From an uncultured bacterium (lineage in GTDB: Bacteria > Planctomycetota > UBA1135 > GCA-002686595): a stretch of DNA of 64,000 nt. The position numbers and the translations under genes are program-made. Where the stretch lies: the NCBI GenBank assembly GCA_937896235.1, contig CALBMX010000108.1, positions 1-64,000 on the forward strand. Reading direction: 5' to 3'. The notes under the pieces are model-generated. The model searched no databases and was not told the DNA's origin. It was given only the letters and a program-made list of their open reading frames with translations. Below, one piece after another: positions 36,714-46,420 of the stretch (position 1 is the stretch's first letter; each line of letters begins with the position of its first letter).

Positions 36714-37331
36714 ATGGCCTGGATCCGACTGGTTGCTGACGACGAGGCAAAAGGTCGCCTCGCAAAATCCTACCGCTCCGCCATTGGGCGGGCGGGTAGG
36801 GTTTTTGGCATCGTGCGAACCATGAGTCTTTCGCCGAACGTTCTCGACGCATCCATGCTGCTCTACCAACGCATCATGTTTGCCAAGGAAGGGCTTAGCC
36901 GGCGCCAACGAGAGCTTGTCGCCGTTGTGGTTAGCGCCGCAAATGATTGCCATTACTGAACTCAAGCGCACCAATGGGATCTCCGTGAAGAGGTTCAAGA
37001 GGAGTTTGGCGAAGGGGGTTTTTCATTTGAGGGGAGCTGTGGTGTCACTGCGCACGAGGCATTCCTCGCAAGGGTCGCCAGCAGCTGGCGCGACGCCGAA
37101 TTGTCTCCAGCTGACCTCGCACTTTGCGGTTATGCGGAGAAGCTCACGTTGACGCCCTCCAAAATGAGGGAGTCCGACGTCGTCACGATGCGAACCGCAG
37201 GATTTAGCGATGTGGCGATCCACGATGCCGTTCAGGTCATCGGGTACTTCAACTACATCAACCGTATTGCCGACGCGATCCATGTGGATCTCGAACCGGA
37301 GATGACGCCGTACCCCGAAGCAGGTGCGTAA
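36714..37331 (+). CDS. Probable selenoprotein: AhpD/carboxymuconolactone-decarboxylase-like peroxidase-related protein with Sec82 encoded by TGA (36957-36959)
   Basis: MAWIRLVADDEAKGRLAKSYRSAIGR...LSRRQRELVAVVVSAANDCHY-TGA-TQAHQWDLREEVQEEFGEGG...LSPADLALCGYAEKLTLTPSKMRESDVVTMRTAGFSDVAIHDAVQVIGYFNYINRIADAIHVDLEPEM; frame open on both sides of the TGA. Confidence 0.85.
36977..36996 (+). promoter_or_regulatory. Candidate bacterial SECIS hairpin 24 nt upstream spacing from TGA to loop
   Basis: ggatctc-cgtgaa-gaggttc: 7-bp stem (two G-U), 6-nt loop with G at loop position 2. Confidence 0.7.
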
Positions 37332-39519
37332 GTTCCCCGCGCTTGCTCTTGCACTGCTCCTGACCTGGACTCTGTTCAGCAGTGCGTGGACGCTCGGGTT
37401 GGGCTGCTTCGCATTTGCCATCCTGGCGTTTTTGGCACCGCTTCTTTTGGCCCGAACGGGGGCACTCTTTGGGGTCGTCGGGTGCGAGGGCCTGTCCACT
37501 CGAGTGTGGCTTTTTTGTTTGGGAGCCGTATTCGCAACTCCCCTGTTGCCGTCACTGGTTGGTGTTGACGGCTTTTTCTTCGCGAGTGCACTCTTACACT
37601 CCGCCTTGATCTTCTTCGCCCTCAATGGCGAAATGCACTTCACAGCAGTGCCGCCGTCCCATCGGATTGATGCGGCGCGCACTCTACTCTGGACCTGGGG
37701 GGCGTGGACGATAGGTTCGATGCTGCGCGGGTATTTCTCCTATCTGCCTCTGGGGACCCCGGATTGGACACCTGGCTTCCTCTCGGCCAACAGCCTGGGA
37801 TTCGGAGACATGACCGCCGCGAACCACCCTCTGGTTGTTGGGTTGTTGCGCTTTGAAATGATCGCATTCGCCTGGATGGGACTTGAGCTCACCTTGCGCG
37901 AGCGTTTGACCAAATCCGAAACGGGCGACCCAAAACGGTCCATGGGGTATCGCATCGCGCGCGCCTTGGCTTGGGCAACGCTTGCCGGTTTCATGATCGG
38001 TGGGGTCGAGTTTGTGTTCTCCTCGCTTTGGCGTGGCGACTCCTCGGTGTTCGCGCGACTAGAGGCAGGATTCGGTCGAAACTACCGCCCGCTACTCGAC
38101 CACAACGCCTTAGGGACGGCGACGGTGTTGATTCTACCCCTGTTGATTTGCTTTGGCGCCGAGCGCGTTTTGGTTCGAATTCGCGCGGGCTCCACATCAC
38201 AGGCCCTGAAGCCCGAGTGCTCTTGGACGGGCTCTGCAATTGACTTGTACCTTGGTCCTCTGGCGGCGCTCGTCGGCTTAGGATTCCTAGTGACCTCGCG
38301 CTCGAAGTCGGCCCTGGTGGGGTTCGGACTCGCGCTTGTTGTACTCGGAACCACGGCGGCCCTGCGAGCGGGCGGCAAGGTGAGAAGACTGGTTGTCGCT
38401 GCGCTTGGTGTCGGTCTCCTGTTTGTGCTTGGCTTCAATCTCGCGCCGGACGCTACGCTCGAGGGGCTCTCGCGCTCACGATATGGCAACGATCTCGTGC
38501 GTGTCTTACGGCTCGACGCGGCGACCGAATACATCGCGGACAACCGCAGCGTGGTCTGGGAGAATACGGCCAAGGTAGGTGCGGAGCATCCCCTTGTTGG
38601 AGTCGGTCTTGGTCGGCTTCCGCTGTTGATGGCCGAGCACCACGACCCGGCGGCAGAGGGCTGGTTTAATCCCCTTCACGAAAATGCGCACAGCCAGTAC
38701 CTACAGGTCCTGGCTGAAGAGGGCTGGGTCGGACTCGGACTTTTTGTTGCGGTCTTGGCGCTCGCGCTGATGGGAGCGCGGCTGAGCAGAGGCGCGCAGG
38801 CCACTCCTAAACGTACGGAGAATCCTATTTGGCGCATCGGGGGTGTTGCAGGTCTCGCTGCGGTCGCCCTCAACCTGGCCGCGGGGCACGCACTTTTGAT
38901 GCCATCGGTGGCCGTTCTTTTTGCAGGGCTTCTCGGCTGGCTGCTCGCCGGACCCGCCGAGCTCACTAAAGCGAGGGCGCGCGGCAAAGGGCTTCTACTT
39001 GTCGCGACCTGCGCAGGTTTTACGATCTCCCTCACCCCCTTGTGGTTGCCAGGCGGACACCGCCCCTTGCCACTCGCAGACATGACATTGGGCTGCTATC
39101 CGTGGGAGTGGCAACCTGATCAATCTCCCAATCGAGCTCGTGTGGTCTCCGGGGACGCGCGTTGGTTCCAAGTGTGGGGGAAGGGCAGCACTATGAAGAT
39201 TCCCGTGCGCGACGTGCGGGATTCGTTCTTTGAAAACTCACAGGAGTTGAGCTTGAGTGTGAAGGTTCCAGGGGTTGCACAAACCACTCCACCCATCCGA
39301 CTCGTGCTTCCGCACAGCAGTGGACTCGACACAGCGGTCGGCCCCGAAAAGGAAGTCAACCCAGTGGCCTACTTCAAGGTGGACGCGCCAGCTGGTATTC
39401 GAGAGGGGGACCTCGTGGAGCTGCATCTCCAAGCCAGCAGCACCTTTAACGGCAGTCGCCTGTTTAGTCTGGACTATCGCCAAGTGGCCGCTCGTATGTG
39501 GCCACCCTTTTTCCAGTAG
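37324..39519 (+). CDS. O-antigen ligase-like polytopic membrane protein (GTG start)
   Basis: NRSVVWENTAKVGAEHPLVGVGLGRLPLLMAEHHDP...NPLHENAHSQYLQVLAEEGWVGLGLFVAVLALALMG. Confidence 0.8.
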   Translation: MRKFPALALALLLTWTLFSSAWTLGLGCFAFAILAFLAPLLLARTGALFGVVGCEGLSTRVWLFCLGAVFATPLLPSLVGVDGFFFASALLHSALIFFALNGEMHFTAVPPSHRIDAARTLLWTWGAWTIGSMLRGYFSYLPLGTPDWTPGFLSANSLGFGDMTAANHPLVVGLLRFEMIAFAWMGLELTLRERLTKSETGDPKRSMGYRIARALAWATLAGFMIGGVEFVFSSLWRGDSSVFARLEAGFGRNYRPLLDHNALGTATVLILPLLICFGAERVLVRIRAGSTSQALKPECSWTGSAIDLYLGPLAALVGLGFLVTSRSKSALVGFGLALVVLGTTAALRAGGKVRRLVVAALGVGLLFVLGFNLAPDATLEGLSRSRYGNDLVRVLRLDAATEYIADNRSVVWENTAKVGAEHPLVGVGLGRLPLLMAEHHDPAAEGWFNPLHENAHSQYLQVLAEEGWVGLGLFVAVLALALMGARLSRGAQATPKRTENPIWRIGGVAGLAAVALNLAAGHALLMPSVAVLFAGLLGWLLAGPAELTKARARGKGLLLVATCAGFTISLTPLWLPGGHRPLPLADMTLGCYPWEWQPDQSPNRARVVSGDARWFQVWGKGSTMKIPVRDVRDSFFENSQELSLSVKVPGVAQTTPPIRLVLPHSSGLDTAVGPEKEVNPVAYFKVDAPAGIREGDLVELHLQASSTFNGSRLFSLDYRQVAARMWPPFFQ

Positions 39520-39523
39520 CGGA

Positions 39524-41272
39524 TTAGTTGTGCTTGGTCGAGTTCAGCGCTTGGAGCGAGTCCGCCGCCAAACGAAAGCTCGGGTCGAGTGCGAGCGCGA
39601 TCTCGAGTTCACGGCGCGCCTCCTTGAGCTCGCCAAGTTTGATATGGAACTTGGCAAGCCAGAAGTGCGACACAGTGCGCGACTGTACTTTGGAATTCTC
39701 CCTGTCGAACAGGTCGGCCACATGACGAAGCTTGGAGAGGCCCTCTTCGAGCCAGAGCTTGCGACCTTCCTCGGTCATTCCACCCCAGTCGGTTAGATAC
39801 AAGCGACGGTGTTGGTCGAGAAGCTTCTGGAAGAGATCGTCATAGGACTTCAGCGTGAAGACCTTCTTGAAGTTGGTGATGCGATCCCATTCGCCTTGCA
39901 GGTGCTGCGTCGCAGAGGGGTACGTGGCGACGTCGATGTTGAGGGCCCCTTCAGGCGAGTCGGTGTAGCGGTAATGAAATTTGGACCAGGGTTGCACCGC
40001 CCCGAGGGCCGAAGCCATGCAACTCCAAAGCAAGAGTGGTGCGAGACAGAGAAGAGCCCGTCTTGCCATCTTCTTGTCTGCCAGTCGGAACCACAAAGCG
40101 GGCAACAAAAACAGGGCGGGGGAGAACACCGTGAACCAGCGCATGCCAAAGGAAGAGCCCCCGAAATTCCGCGACTGGGTCAGGTAGTAAAAGAGGATGC
40201 CCAGCGCTGCTAGATCAATCGCCGCGATGAGTGCGACTAGGTTGGTAGCCTCGGCCGTTCCCTTGCAGTCGTCGACCTCGCGGTCCGCTACTTTGATGTG
40301 GGCCAAAACACCGAGGACTCCCAGTATCCACGCCCAAAGGAGTGTCGGGCTATGACTGAACAGGCCGCTCTCCCCAACGAGAGCGCCCTTGGCGTAGGCG
40401 AGAAAACTGCCATCGGGTCCACCCTCTCCGCCACCGGTTAAACTCATCAACAGGAACGGCGACATCGAATATTCAAAACCCTCGGTGTGCAAACCAAGTG
40501 GCTTCCAGTCCCCTGCGATCGAATAGTTAATTCCAAAGTGCAAGGCCAAGATGGGGAGTGCGGCAAGACCGTACCTGAGCACCGCTCCGAGTCCACCGGA
40601 GGCGCCCCTCTTGGTGCGCTCGAGTAGACCGGGGAAGGCAATAGGGAGGACCACTGCGACGGCGAAGAAGACGGCTGTCAAATCGACGGTTGTCGCCAAG
40701 GCGAGCAAGATTCCGGCTGTCGCGAGCCTGCGATTATAGATCGCCGAGAGGGCTAATAGGACGAGGCCAGCGGCTAACCCATGCTGGTTGAGAACCAAGG
40801 AGTAGGGAAGCAGCAGGGTGCCAAAGCTTGCAGCGGCGAGCAGGCAGGCGGTTTGGCCATCGCTGGCGCCTATTCGCCTCATCAATCTGGCCAAGCTGAT
40901 CAGCCCGAGAAGAACGGGAAGTCCGACTAAGGTAAGTGTGAGTATGCGGTACGTTCCTGGATCGGCGATACCGCGCCCACACCAGTGCAGCGCGCCATAT
41001 GGGAGCGCGCCAGCAAGCGCCATCATCGGTGGCTGGTGGCTGTAGAAGTGGCCGCCGAGTTGGACCTTGTCGCCCTGCCAAAGGTAGTCGGACTGATCTA
41101 GGCTTAGTGTCCCGTGTTCAACCAGCGACTGGATGGTTCCCATTCGGGAGGCGTCTGCCCAGGACATGGGCTCGGACTTCGTGAACAGAAGCAGGGCCAA
41201 TGCGAAAAGTGCCAGGACGATTTTAGGCGCGCGGCCAAGCCGAGGTTTTTCCGTCATCGAGTCGGGCATCAT
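39524..41272 (-). CDS. Polytopic membrane protein (GT-C/glycosyltransferase-like) with short C-terminal TPR-like segment
   Basis: N-terminal DQSDYLWQGDKVQLGGHFYSHQPPMMALAGALPYGAL; many TM segments; C-terminal FHIKLGELKEARRELEIALALDPSFR. Confidence 0.7.
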   Translation of the reverse strand: MMPDSMTEKPRLGRAPKIVLALFALALLLFTKSEPMSWADASRMGTIQSLVEHGTLSLDQSDYLWQGDKVQLGGHFYSHQPPMMALAGALPYGALHWCGRGIADPGTYRILTLTLVGLPVLLGLISLARLMRRIGASDGQTACLLAAASFGTLLLPYSLVLNQHGLAAGLVLLALSAIYNRRLATAGILLALATTVDLTAVFFAVAVVLPIAFPGLLERTKRGASGGLGAVLRYGLAALPILALHFGINYSIAGDWKPLGLHTEGFEYSMSPFLLMSLTGGGEGGPDGSFLAYAKGALVGESGLFSHSPTLLWAWILGVLGVLAHIKVADREVDDCKGTAEATNLVALIAAIDLAALGILFYYLTQSRNFGGSSFGMRWFTVFSPALFLLPALWFRLADKKMARRALLCLAPLLLWSCMASALGAVQPWSKFHYRYTDSPEGALNIDVATYPSATQHLQGEWDRITNFKKVFTLKSYDDLFQKLLDQHRRLYLTDWGGMTEEGRKLWLEEGLSKLRHVADLFDRENSKVQSRTVSHFWLAKFHIKLGELKEARRELEIALALDPSFRLAADSLQALNSTKHN

Positions 41273-41306
41273 CAGTTCACCTTAGCAGGTCCAGGAGACC
41301 TGCGCG

Positions 41307-43328
41307 TTATTCGGCACCTTGGAATTCAAGGATGTCGATTTGGATGAAGTCGGCCTTGAGTTTGCCGATCAGGTCGGCGAGCTCTACTTGGTCTTTGGAC
41401 AAAAGCGCTGCCTTGATCAGTGCTTCCCACACGGGCCGATTGGGCTTGTCGTGCTCCCCTAAGAAGCGCTCCAGGCCGCGCAGCTCATCCCGTACATTCC
41501 GTTTCATACGCAGCTCGTTCCAAACTGCGGCGCGTTCCAACATCGCGCGCGGCTGGTTGTTCGCGCCCTTGCTGTCCGACAGACTCTCAGCCTCTCGAAG
41601 CTTTGCGATGACCTCAGCAGGCAAGATTCGTAGCTCTGTAAGGTCGGAGGGATGAACCAGATTGATCGCCGCCTCGGTTATCCCGTCCGCGGTGTTCATG
41701 ACAACGCCATCGGACCCCCAAAAACTAGCTGCACGGCGCGCATTCTCCGAGTCACGGCGTACCCAAACGACGGCGATTTCGTCGGTCCAAACGCGGATCC
41801 AACTCTCGTTCGCCGCCTCGCCAGTGCTGGGCGAGTTTGGAGTCCACGACAGAGCGCCCTTCCCGTGGTAGACAAAGTGTTTGAACACGACGAGGTCAAC
41901 GTTTCGATCTTGGAAGACCTGTGCGCGGATGGCGGCGTCGCGCTCCGCTTGCCAACGCTCGAGGATGACATCCTCAAAAAGAACGGTGCGAGCATCGATG
42001 AAAACGGGCGCTGCGTCGCCCAAGACCCAGCCGAGATAGCCGCCCCATTCATAGGGGTTGTACAAGTTACCCGCAAGGCCAGCCTCCGCCGCGAAGTGTG
42101 CAGCTCCGACGGGGAAGAGCGAGTGATCGACGAGGCTCCCGTATTCGCCATTTCGCAAAGATCGTGCTGCGCTAGCGGGATAGTGAGTCGGGAAAAGTAA
42201 AAGCCCCAATAGCGCCGCACCCAGAGCGGGTGGAATTACGAGGCGCCGCAGGGAAGCGCGGCCGCTCAAGGACAGGGAGACAGCGTCGAGTAGTGGGAAC
42301 CAGGCAAGCCAGAAGAAACGTCGTGCGGAGAGCGCGAAGAGTAGGCAGCCTGCGAGAAAGGCGAGCCGCTCCCAGCTGATCTCGTTTGGGGTCCGGCTTA
42401 GTTTTCTCACGAGTGTCCGCAGAGCAAAGAGGCCGCCGAGGAGCAGCGTCGCACAATACGTGGCGAAGACGGGAATCGTGACAGGTGCAAAACGTGGGTC
42501 GCCAGGCAGGACCCACGGGCGGAACCACTCCTCAATGAAATCTTGGGGCACGCCTCGACCAAACAGGGCGTAGTGGTGGGGTGCGAGGAAGAGAGGCGAC
42601 GCCATGGTTCCAACGAGAGCGCAGAGGAACATGGCACACCAAGCGAGTGTGTGTTTTGCGCCTGCGCCTTCGCGGGTGCTCGTAAGGGCTGCGCCCGTCA
42701 CAATGGCGAGTACGAGGATGGGCGCGAAGAGGGCCTCCGCGTGTAGCTGTACCCAGATTGTCGAGAGAATAAAGAGCTCAAGACACCGGCGAAGGTTTGG
42801 CGTTTCGAGGCTTGGGCCCTTGGGGTGTTTGTTCCGGCCGAAGAGGTTGTTCTCAAGCCAAAAGAACAGGAGCAGGCTGAACAGGTGCGGGCGTAACTCC
42901 CACTTTAGCGCGAAGAGAAGGGCAAACAGGCACGTGAAAAGTGCCGCCCATGGTTGGTCGAGCTCCCTGCGGGCGCGCCTCCAAACGACAGCTAAAACAG
43001 CGAGGGAGACCAGGGTTGCAAACAGCTTGATTCCAGGGAATCCTGCTGCGCTATGGACAAGCGCAAGCAGGACTTGGCTGCCGTATTCCTGCAATACCCA
43101 GGGCGTGCTTCCGGCGGTATGGCTAAAGGGGTCGATTGTTGGAAGGCGGCCCTCCGCAAGGATCCACTTGCCGGTGCGCAGGTGCCACCATAGATCGCCG
43201 GAGACGATGGGGCCGAGGTTGGCAAGTAGGACAGCAAGAACGGTAGGGACAAGCGCGAAGAGGGCCCACTTGCGTTTCGGCGAAGCGGCGGTGGCGATGT
43301 GGTGGTCTTGAACTTGGGGTTGTTCCAA
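41307..43328 (-). CDS. Polytopic integral membrane protein with soluble C-terminal region
   Basis: WWHLRTGKWILAEGRLPTIDPFSHTAGSTPWVLQEYGSQVLLALV; multiple TM helices. Confidence 0.7.
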   Translation of the reverse strand: MEQPQVQDHHIATAASPKRKWALFALVPTVLAVLLANLGPIVSGDLWWHLRTGKWILAEGRLPTIDPFSHTAGSTPWVLQEYGSQVLLALVHSAAGFPGIKLFATLVSLAVLAVVWRRARRELDQPWAALFTCLFALLFALKWELRPHLFSLLLFFWLENNLFGRNKHPKGPSLETPNLRRCLELFILSTIWVQLHAEALFAPILVLAIVTGAALTSTREGAGAKHTLAWCAMFLCALVGTMASPLFLAPHHYALFGRGVPQDFIEEWFRPWVLPGDPRFAPVTIPVFATYCATLLLGGLFALRTLVRKLSRTPNEISWERLAFLAGCLLFALSARRFFWLAWFPLLDAVSLSLSGRASLRRLVIPPALGAALLGLLLFPTHYPASAARSLRNGEYGSLVDHSLFPVGAAHFAAEAGLAGNLYNPYEWGGYLGWVLGDAAPVFIDARTVLFEDVILERWQAERDAAIRAQVFQDRNVDLVVFKHFVYHGKGALSWTPNSPSTGEAANESWIRVWTDEIAVVWVRRDSENARRAASFWGSDGVVMNTADGITEAAINLVHPSDLTELRILPAEVIAKLREAESLSDSKGANNQPRAMLERAAVWNELRMKRNVRDELRGLERFLGEHDKPNRPVWEALIKAALLSKDQVELADLIGKLKADFIQIDILEFQGAE

Positions 43329-43333
43329 ATCGT

Positions 43334-46015
43334 CTAACGCGGCTTGCGGTTCTCGAAAAGTCGTGCGGTGGTGTTGGGCTTGCCGGGTCCGTGCGTCGTC
43401 GTCGTTCCGGACGGCCAGCGAATCTCGATCACGGCCACAATATCGAACTCGCCCAACCCAAAGAAGAGCTCCGGAGCATTCCCACCCAAGTAGCTCGATC
43501 CCGCAAGTAAGCTGCGCCGTAGGGTGAGCTTCTCCCCGGTGACGGAGTTCTCTAAGTTCAAGGAGACCTCAGCCCCAATCCCGTGCGTGTTTTTACCCAA
43601 GCCGACGAGGCGCAACGTCAGCCAGTTTCCGGCAATACCAAGTTGACGGTGCTGGTTGCGAAGAAGTTGAACCGGTCCGTTGTTGCTCGTAACAACGAGA
43701 TCTAAGTCGCCGTCTTGGTCGTAATCTGCCGCAAGGGACGTACGTGAGGGTAGCTCAATCGTGACAACCGGTCCCGCCTCAACGCTCGCATCTTCGAAGC
43801 GCGAGTTGCCGAGGTTGCGAAAGAAGTGATTGGGCTGGCCGACGCAAATGCCCGTCTGCTCGTAGTCGGGACTCGTATAGCCGTTGGGTACAAATAGGTC
43901 TAAGTCGGTGTCACAGTCCGCGTCAAAGAGCTCGGCACCCCACGAGGTGTAGCCGACACCATAGGGTGCCAATCGGGACTGAACGATGACGTCTTGGAAG
44001 GTGGCAACACGTGACTTCTGGCTGCGGTGGCTCAACAAGTTGTTGCGGTACAAGGCATTGGCGTCAAGCTGCCAGTTGGACAGGAAAAGGTCCTCGTCGC
44101 CATCTTGATCGTAATCACCGACGGCGACGCCCATGCCGCCGCGGGGGTCGTCCATCCCCGTGCTGAAGGAGACGTCCTTGAAGCCGCCGGGGCCGGGCAT
44201 GGTGTCCCGGGTCATCTCCTTGGTTTTGACTCCATCCGAGGGCTTCGAGGACTCCGATGGCTTGGATGCGACAATCGTCTCGTTTCTCCACAGCCGGTTC
44301 ATCGAGACGTCGTTCGCAACATAGAGGTCCATGTCTCCGTCGCGATCGAAGTCCCAAAAGACGGGTTGCATGCCGCGGCCTTCTTCATCGGCTAGGCCAT
44401 ACTCCTCGGTGCCGTCGCGAAACTGAATCGCGCTTGAGTTTTTGTCGCCGAGGCGCTTTTCTCCGGAGTCATTGAGCAGCAGGTAATTGGCGCCACCAGG
44501 GAATGAAAACGGAAGCATGGCCGCCGGATCTTCGCGCGAGTACAGAGAGCCTTCGCCGTCATCTGGCATTTGGCTTTCGTCGTAGACCAAATAAGTGGTT
44601 ACGTACAGGTCTAGATCACCGTCTAGATCGACATCGCCTGCTGCGACCCCTGCGCTCCAGCCACCGGTGACCTCCACAGGAAAGCCATCGCTGGCAATGC
44701 GGCGGAAGGGTGCACTCAGGGCGGGGCGCTCCTCAAGCCAGCGATTCTCGAAGAAGGTATCCTCACCGAAGTTGGCCTGATAGAGATCTAAGTCGCCGTC
44801 TCCATCCGCGTCAAAGAGCAAGGGCCCCATGCCGAAGGAGGGCACTTCAAGACCCGAGGGGGCCACACTCTCAAAACGATCCATCAGAGCTCCTTCCGCT
44901 GGAAGGAAGCGGAAGAGTCGAGCCACTGGCTGTTCGATTTCGGCTGCGGCTAGCTCCTCGCGCCCGCCTCCTTGCGCAAGGTACAAGTCGATGTAGCCGT
45001 CTCCATCCACGTCACCCCAAGCTGCTCCCGGCCCCATGGTCGGGCGAATGTCCAGCTGTTCGGCTGGTCCCTCCAAGTGTGTGAAGCCGCCATCGAGCAA
45101 AGAGCTCGCGTCGTCGAACAAGGGCGGCTTTTCTGTTTTGGCACCAGCGGGAATCTCTGACCACGGCGCTGGAATGGAGTAGTCACCGTCATTTGCAAGG
45201 GTCGTGATCGAGACGAGGAGCGTCCACGCTTCGGCATCCTCAAGTCGGGGCTCGTCGATCCAGAGCTCCAGACACCGGCCGCGACCGATAACGCGCCCCA
45301 CATAATTATCCGCGTCTAAGGAGAGCGGATACGCCACCTCTTTAGCCATACGCACAGAGCCGTGCGGCAAAGTGCTGGGGTAGCTCAGGGGATAGACCTC
45401 GCGCTCGAGCACATCGACCAAGTTGGCATCACTAAAGTGAACCGGGACGGCGGGGTTGGGTACACCTGTCCCCGTCAGCGCACGCACTGTTGCAGCGAAG
45501 ATTTGATCAAATGAGCGCTTTAGGATATTGCCCGACGACAGGCTTGTCGCTGAACGCACGGACTGCATGCTGTTGATCCCAAGGAGCGCTTTGCCGGCGG
45601 GGGCGCGCACCGACTCTCGGAAGCGGGGGCCGAACGCCATGTCTAGCCGTGCAACCGCTGGGTCCCCTGTGACCAATGTCGGTGGGCCTACAATCGCGGC
45701 GGCGCCATCCACAAGAAGGACTTGCTCGTCAAAAGCGTGGGGCACTGCTGTGATGTTGACCCCGGTCAGGCTCACAAATCCGTCAGAGGCGAAAAAGCGA
45801 AGCCGGATTCCACCCTCCGTGACAATGGCGCGCGGGACGGCCACACTCCGGGTGACCATGGGGAGAGGCCAGGCGACTCCGCGATCAAAGTCGTCGTTTT
45901 GCACGACAGCCGGTGCCCAGACTCCGTCGTCAAAGACGTACAGCTCCATGTGCTGCGCTTGCGCGGGGAATGTGGCAGCAAGGAGCAGGGAAAATGCCAG
46001 TAGGGTGCGATTCAT
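43334..46015 (-). CDS. CRTAC1-like FG-GAP/VCBS protein with C-terminal ASPIC/UnbV domain
   Basis: GDVDGDGYIDLYLAQGG, DADGDGDLDLYQANFG, DYDQDGDEDLFLSN; C-terminal NWLTLRLVGLGKNTHGIGAEVSL...SSYLGGNAPELFFGLGEFDIVAVIEIRWPSGTTT. Confidence 0.9.
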   Translation of the reverse strand: MNRTLLAFSLLLAATFPAQAQHMELYVFDDGVWAPAVVQNDDFDRGVAWPLPMVTRSVAVPRAIVTEGGIRLRFFASDGFVSLTGVNITAVPHAFDEQVLLVDGAAAIVGPPTLVTGDPAVARLDMAFGPRFRESVRAPAGKALLGINSMQSVRSATSLSSGNILKRSFDQIFAATVRALTGTGVPNPAVPVHFSDANLVDVLEREVYPLSYPSTLPHGSVRMAKEVAYPLSLDADNYVGRVIGRGRCLELWIDEPRLEDAEAWTLLVSITTLANDGDYSIPAPWSEIPAGAKTEKPPLFDDASSLLDGGFTHLEGPAEQLDIRPTMGPGAAWGDVDGDGYIDLYLAQGGGREELAAAEIEQPVARLFRFLPAEGALMDRFESVAPSGLEVPSFGMGPLLFDADGDGDLDLYQANFGEDTFFENRWLEERPALSAPFRRIASDGFPVEVTGGWSAGVAAGDVDLDGDLDLYVTTYLVYDESQMPDDGEGSLYSREDPAAMLPFSFPGGANYLLLNDSGEKRLGDKNSSAIQFRDGTEEYGLADEEGRGMQPVFWDFDRDGDMDLYVANDVSMNRLWRNETIVASKPSESSKPSDGVKTKEMTRDTMPGPGGFKDVSFSTGMDDPRGGMGVAVGDYDQDGDEDLFLSNWQLDANALYRNNLLSHRSQKSRVATFQDVIVQSRLAPYGVGYTSWGAELFDADCDTDLDLFVPNGYTSPDYEQTGICVGQPNHFFRNLGNSRFEDASVEAGPVVTIELPSRTSLAADYDQDGDLDLVVTSNNGPVQLLRNQHRQLGIAGNWLTLRLVGLGKNTHGIGAEVSLNLENSVTGEKLTLRRSLLAGSSYLGGNAPELFFGLGEFDIVAVIEIRWPSGTTTTHGPGKPNTTARLFENRKPR

Positions 46016-46092
46016 GGGAGTAGTCTACGGATTGCAGGCTGCCAAGGTTAGCTCTCTAAGGGGGTCCGCTTGGCAGATCTCGCAATAGGAAA

Positions 46093-46131
46093 GGGACGAC
46101 CCCGAGCAGCGAGGCTGCCCGGGGTCGTCCC
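46093..46131 (-). terminator. Hairpin terminator at the 3' end of the minus-strand 46165 gene
   Basis: gggacgaccccgagcagc...gctgcccggggtcgtccc inverted repeat; T-rich on the minus-strand 3' side. Confidence 0.7.
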
Positions 46132-46164
46132 GTGATTTACAAGCCGACGCTAGTTGCCCGGCGA

Positions 46165-46395
46165 TTAGCTGCGAATGTCTCGAATGTCGTCGATGGAGAA
46201 GTCCTCGCTCAGCTCTTCGTCGACATTGATCAGGCGCCCCGTGCCTTTCAACTGGTTGAAAATGAGGGCGCCCGTGAGCACGCGCCCATCTTTGAAGCTC
46301 AAAGTAATCGTGTCTGCGGTTCTGGTACTCATCAATTGGTCGTAGATGCGCTCAGGAGATAGGGATCGCGATTTCTTGCTGGAGGAAGTTGTCAT
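46165..46395 (-). CDS. Small hypothetical protein (MTTSSSKKSRSLSPERIYDQLMSTRTADTITLSFKDGRVLTGALIFNQLKGTGRL...)
   Basis: 76-aa reading frame inside a longer ORF; starts just upstream of the NUDIX gene end. Confidence 0.55.
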   Translation of the reverse strand: MTTSSSKKSRSLSPERIYDQLMSTRTADTITLSFKDGRVLTGALIFNQLKGTGRLINVDEELSEDFSIDDIRDIRS

Positions 46396-46420
46396 GGAGT
46401 TCGAGAGTCGATCCGCAGAT

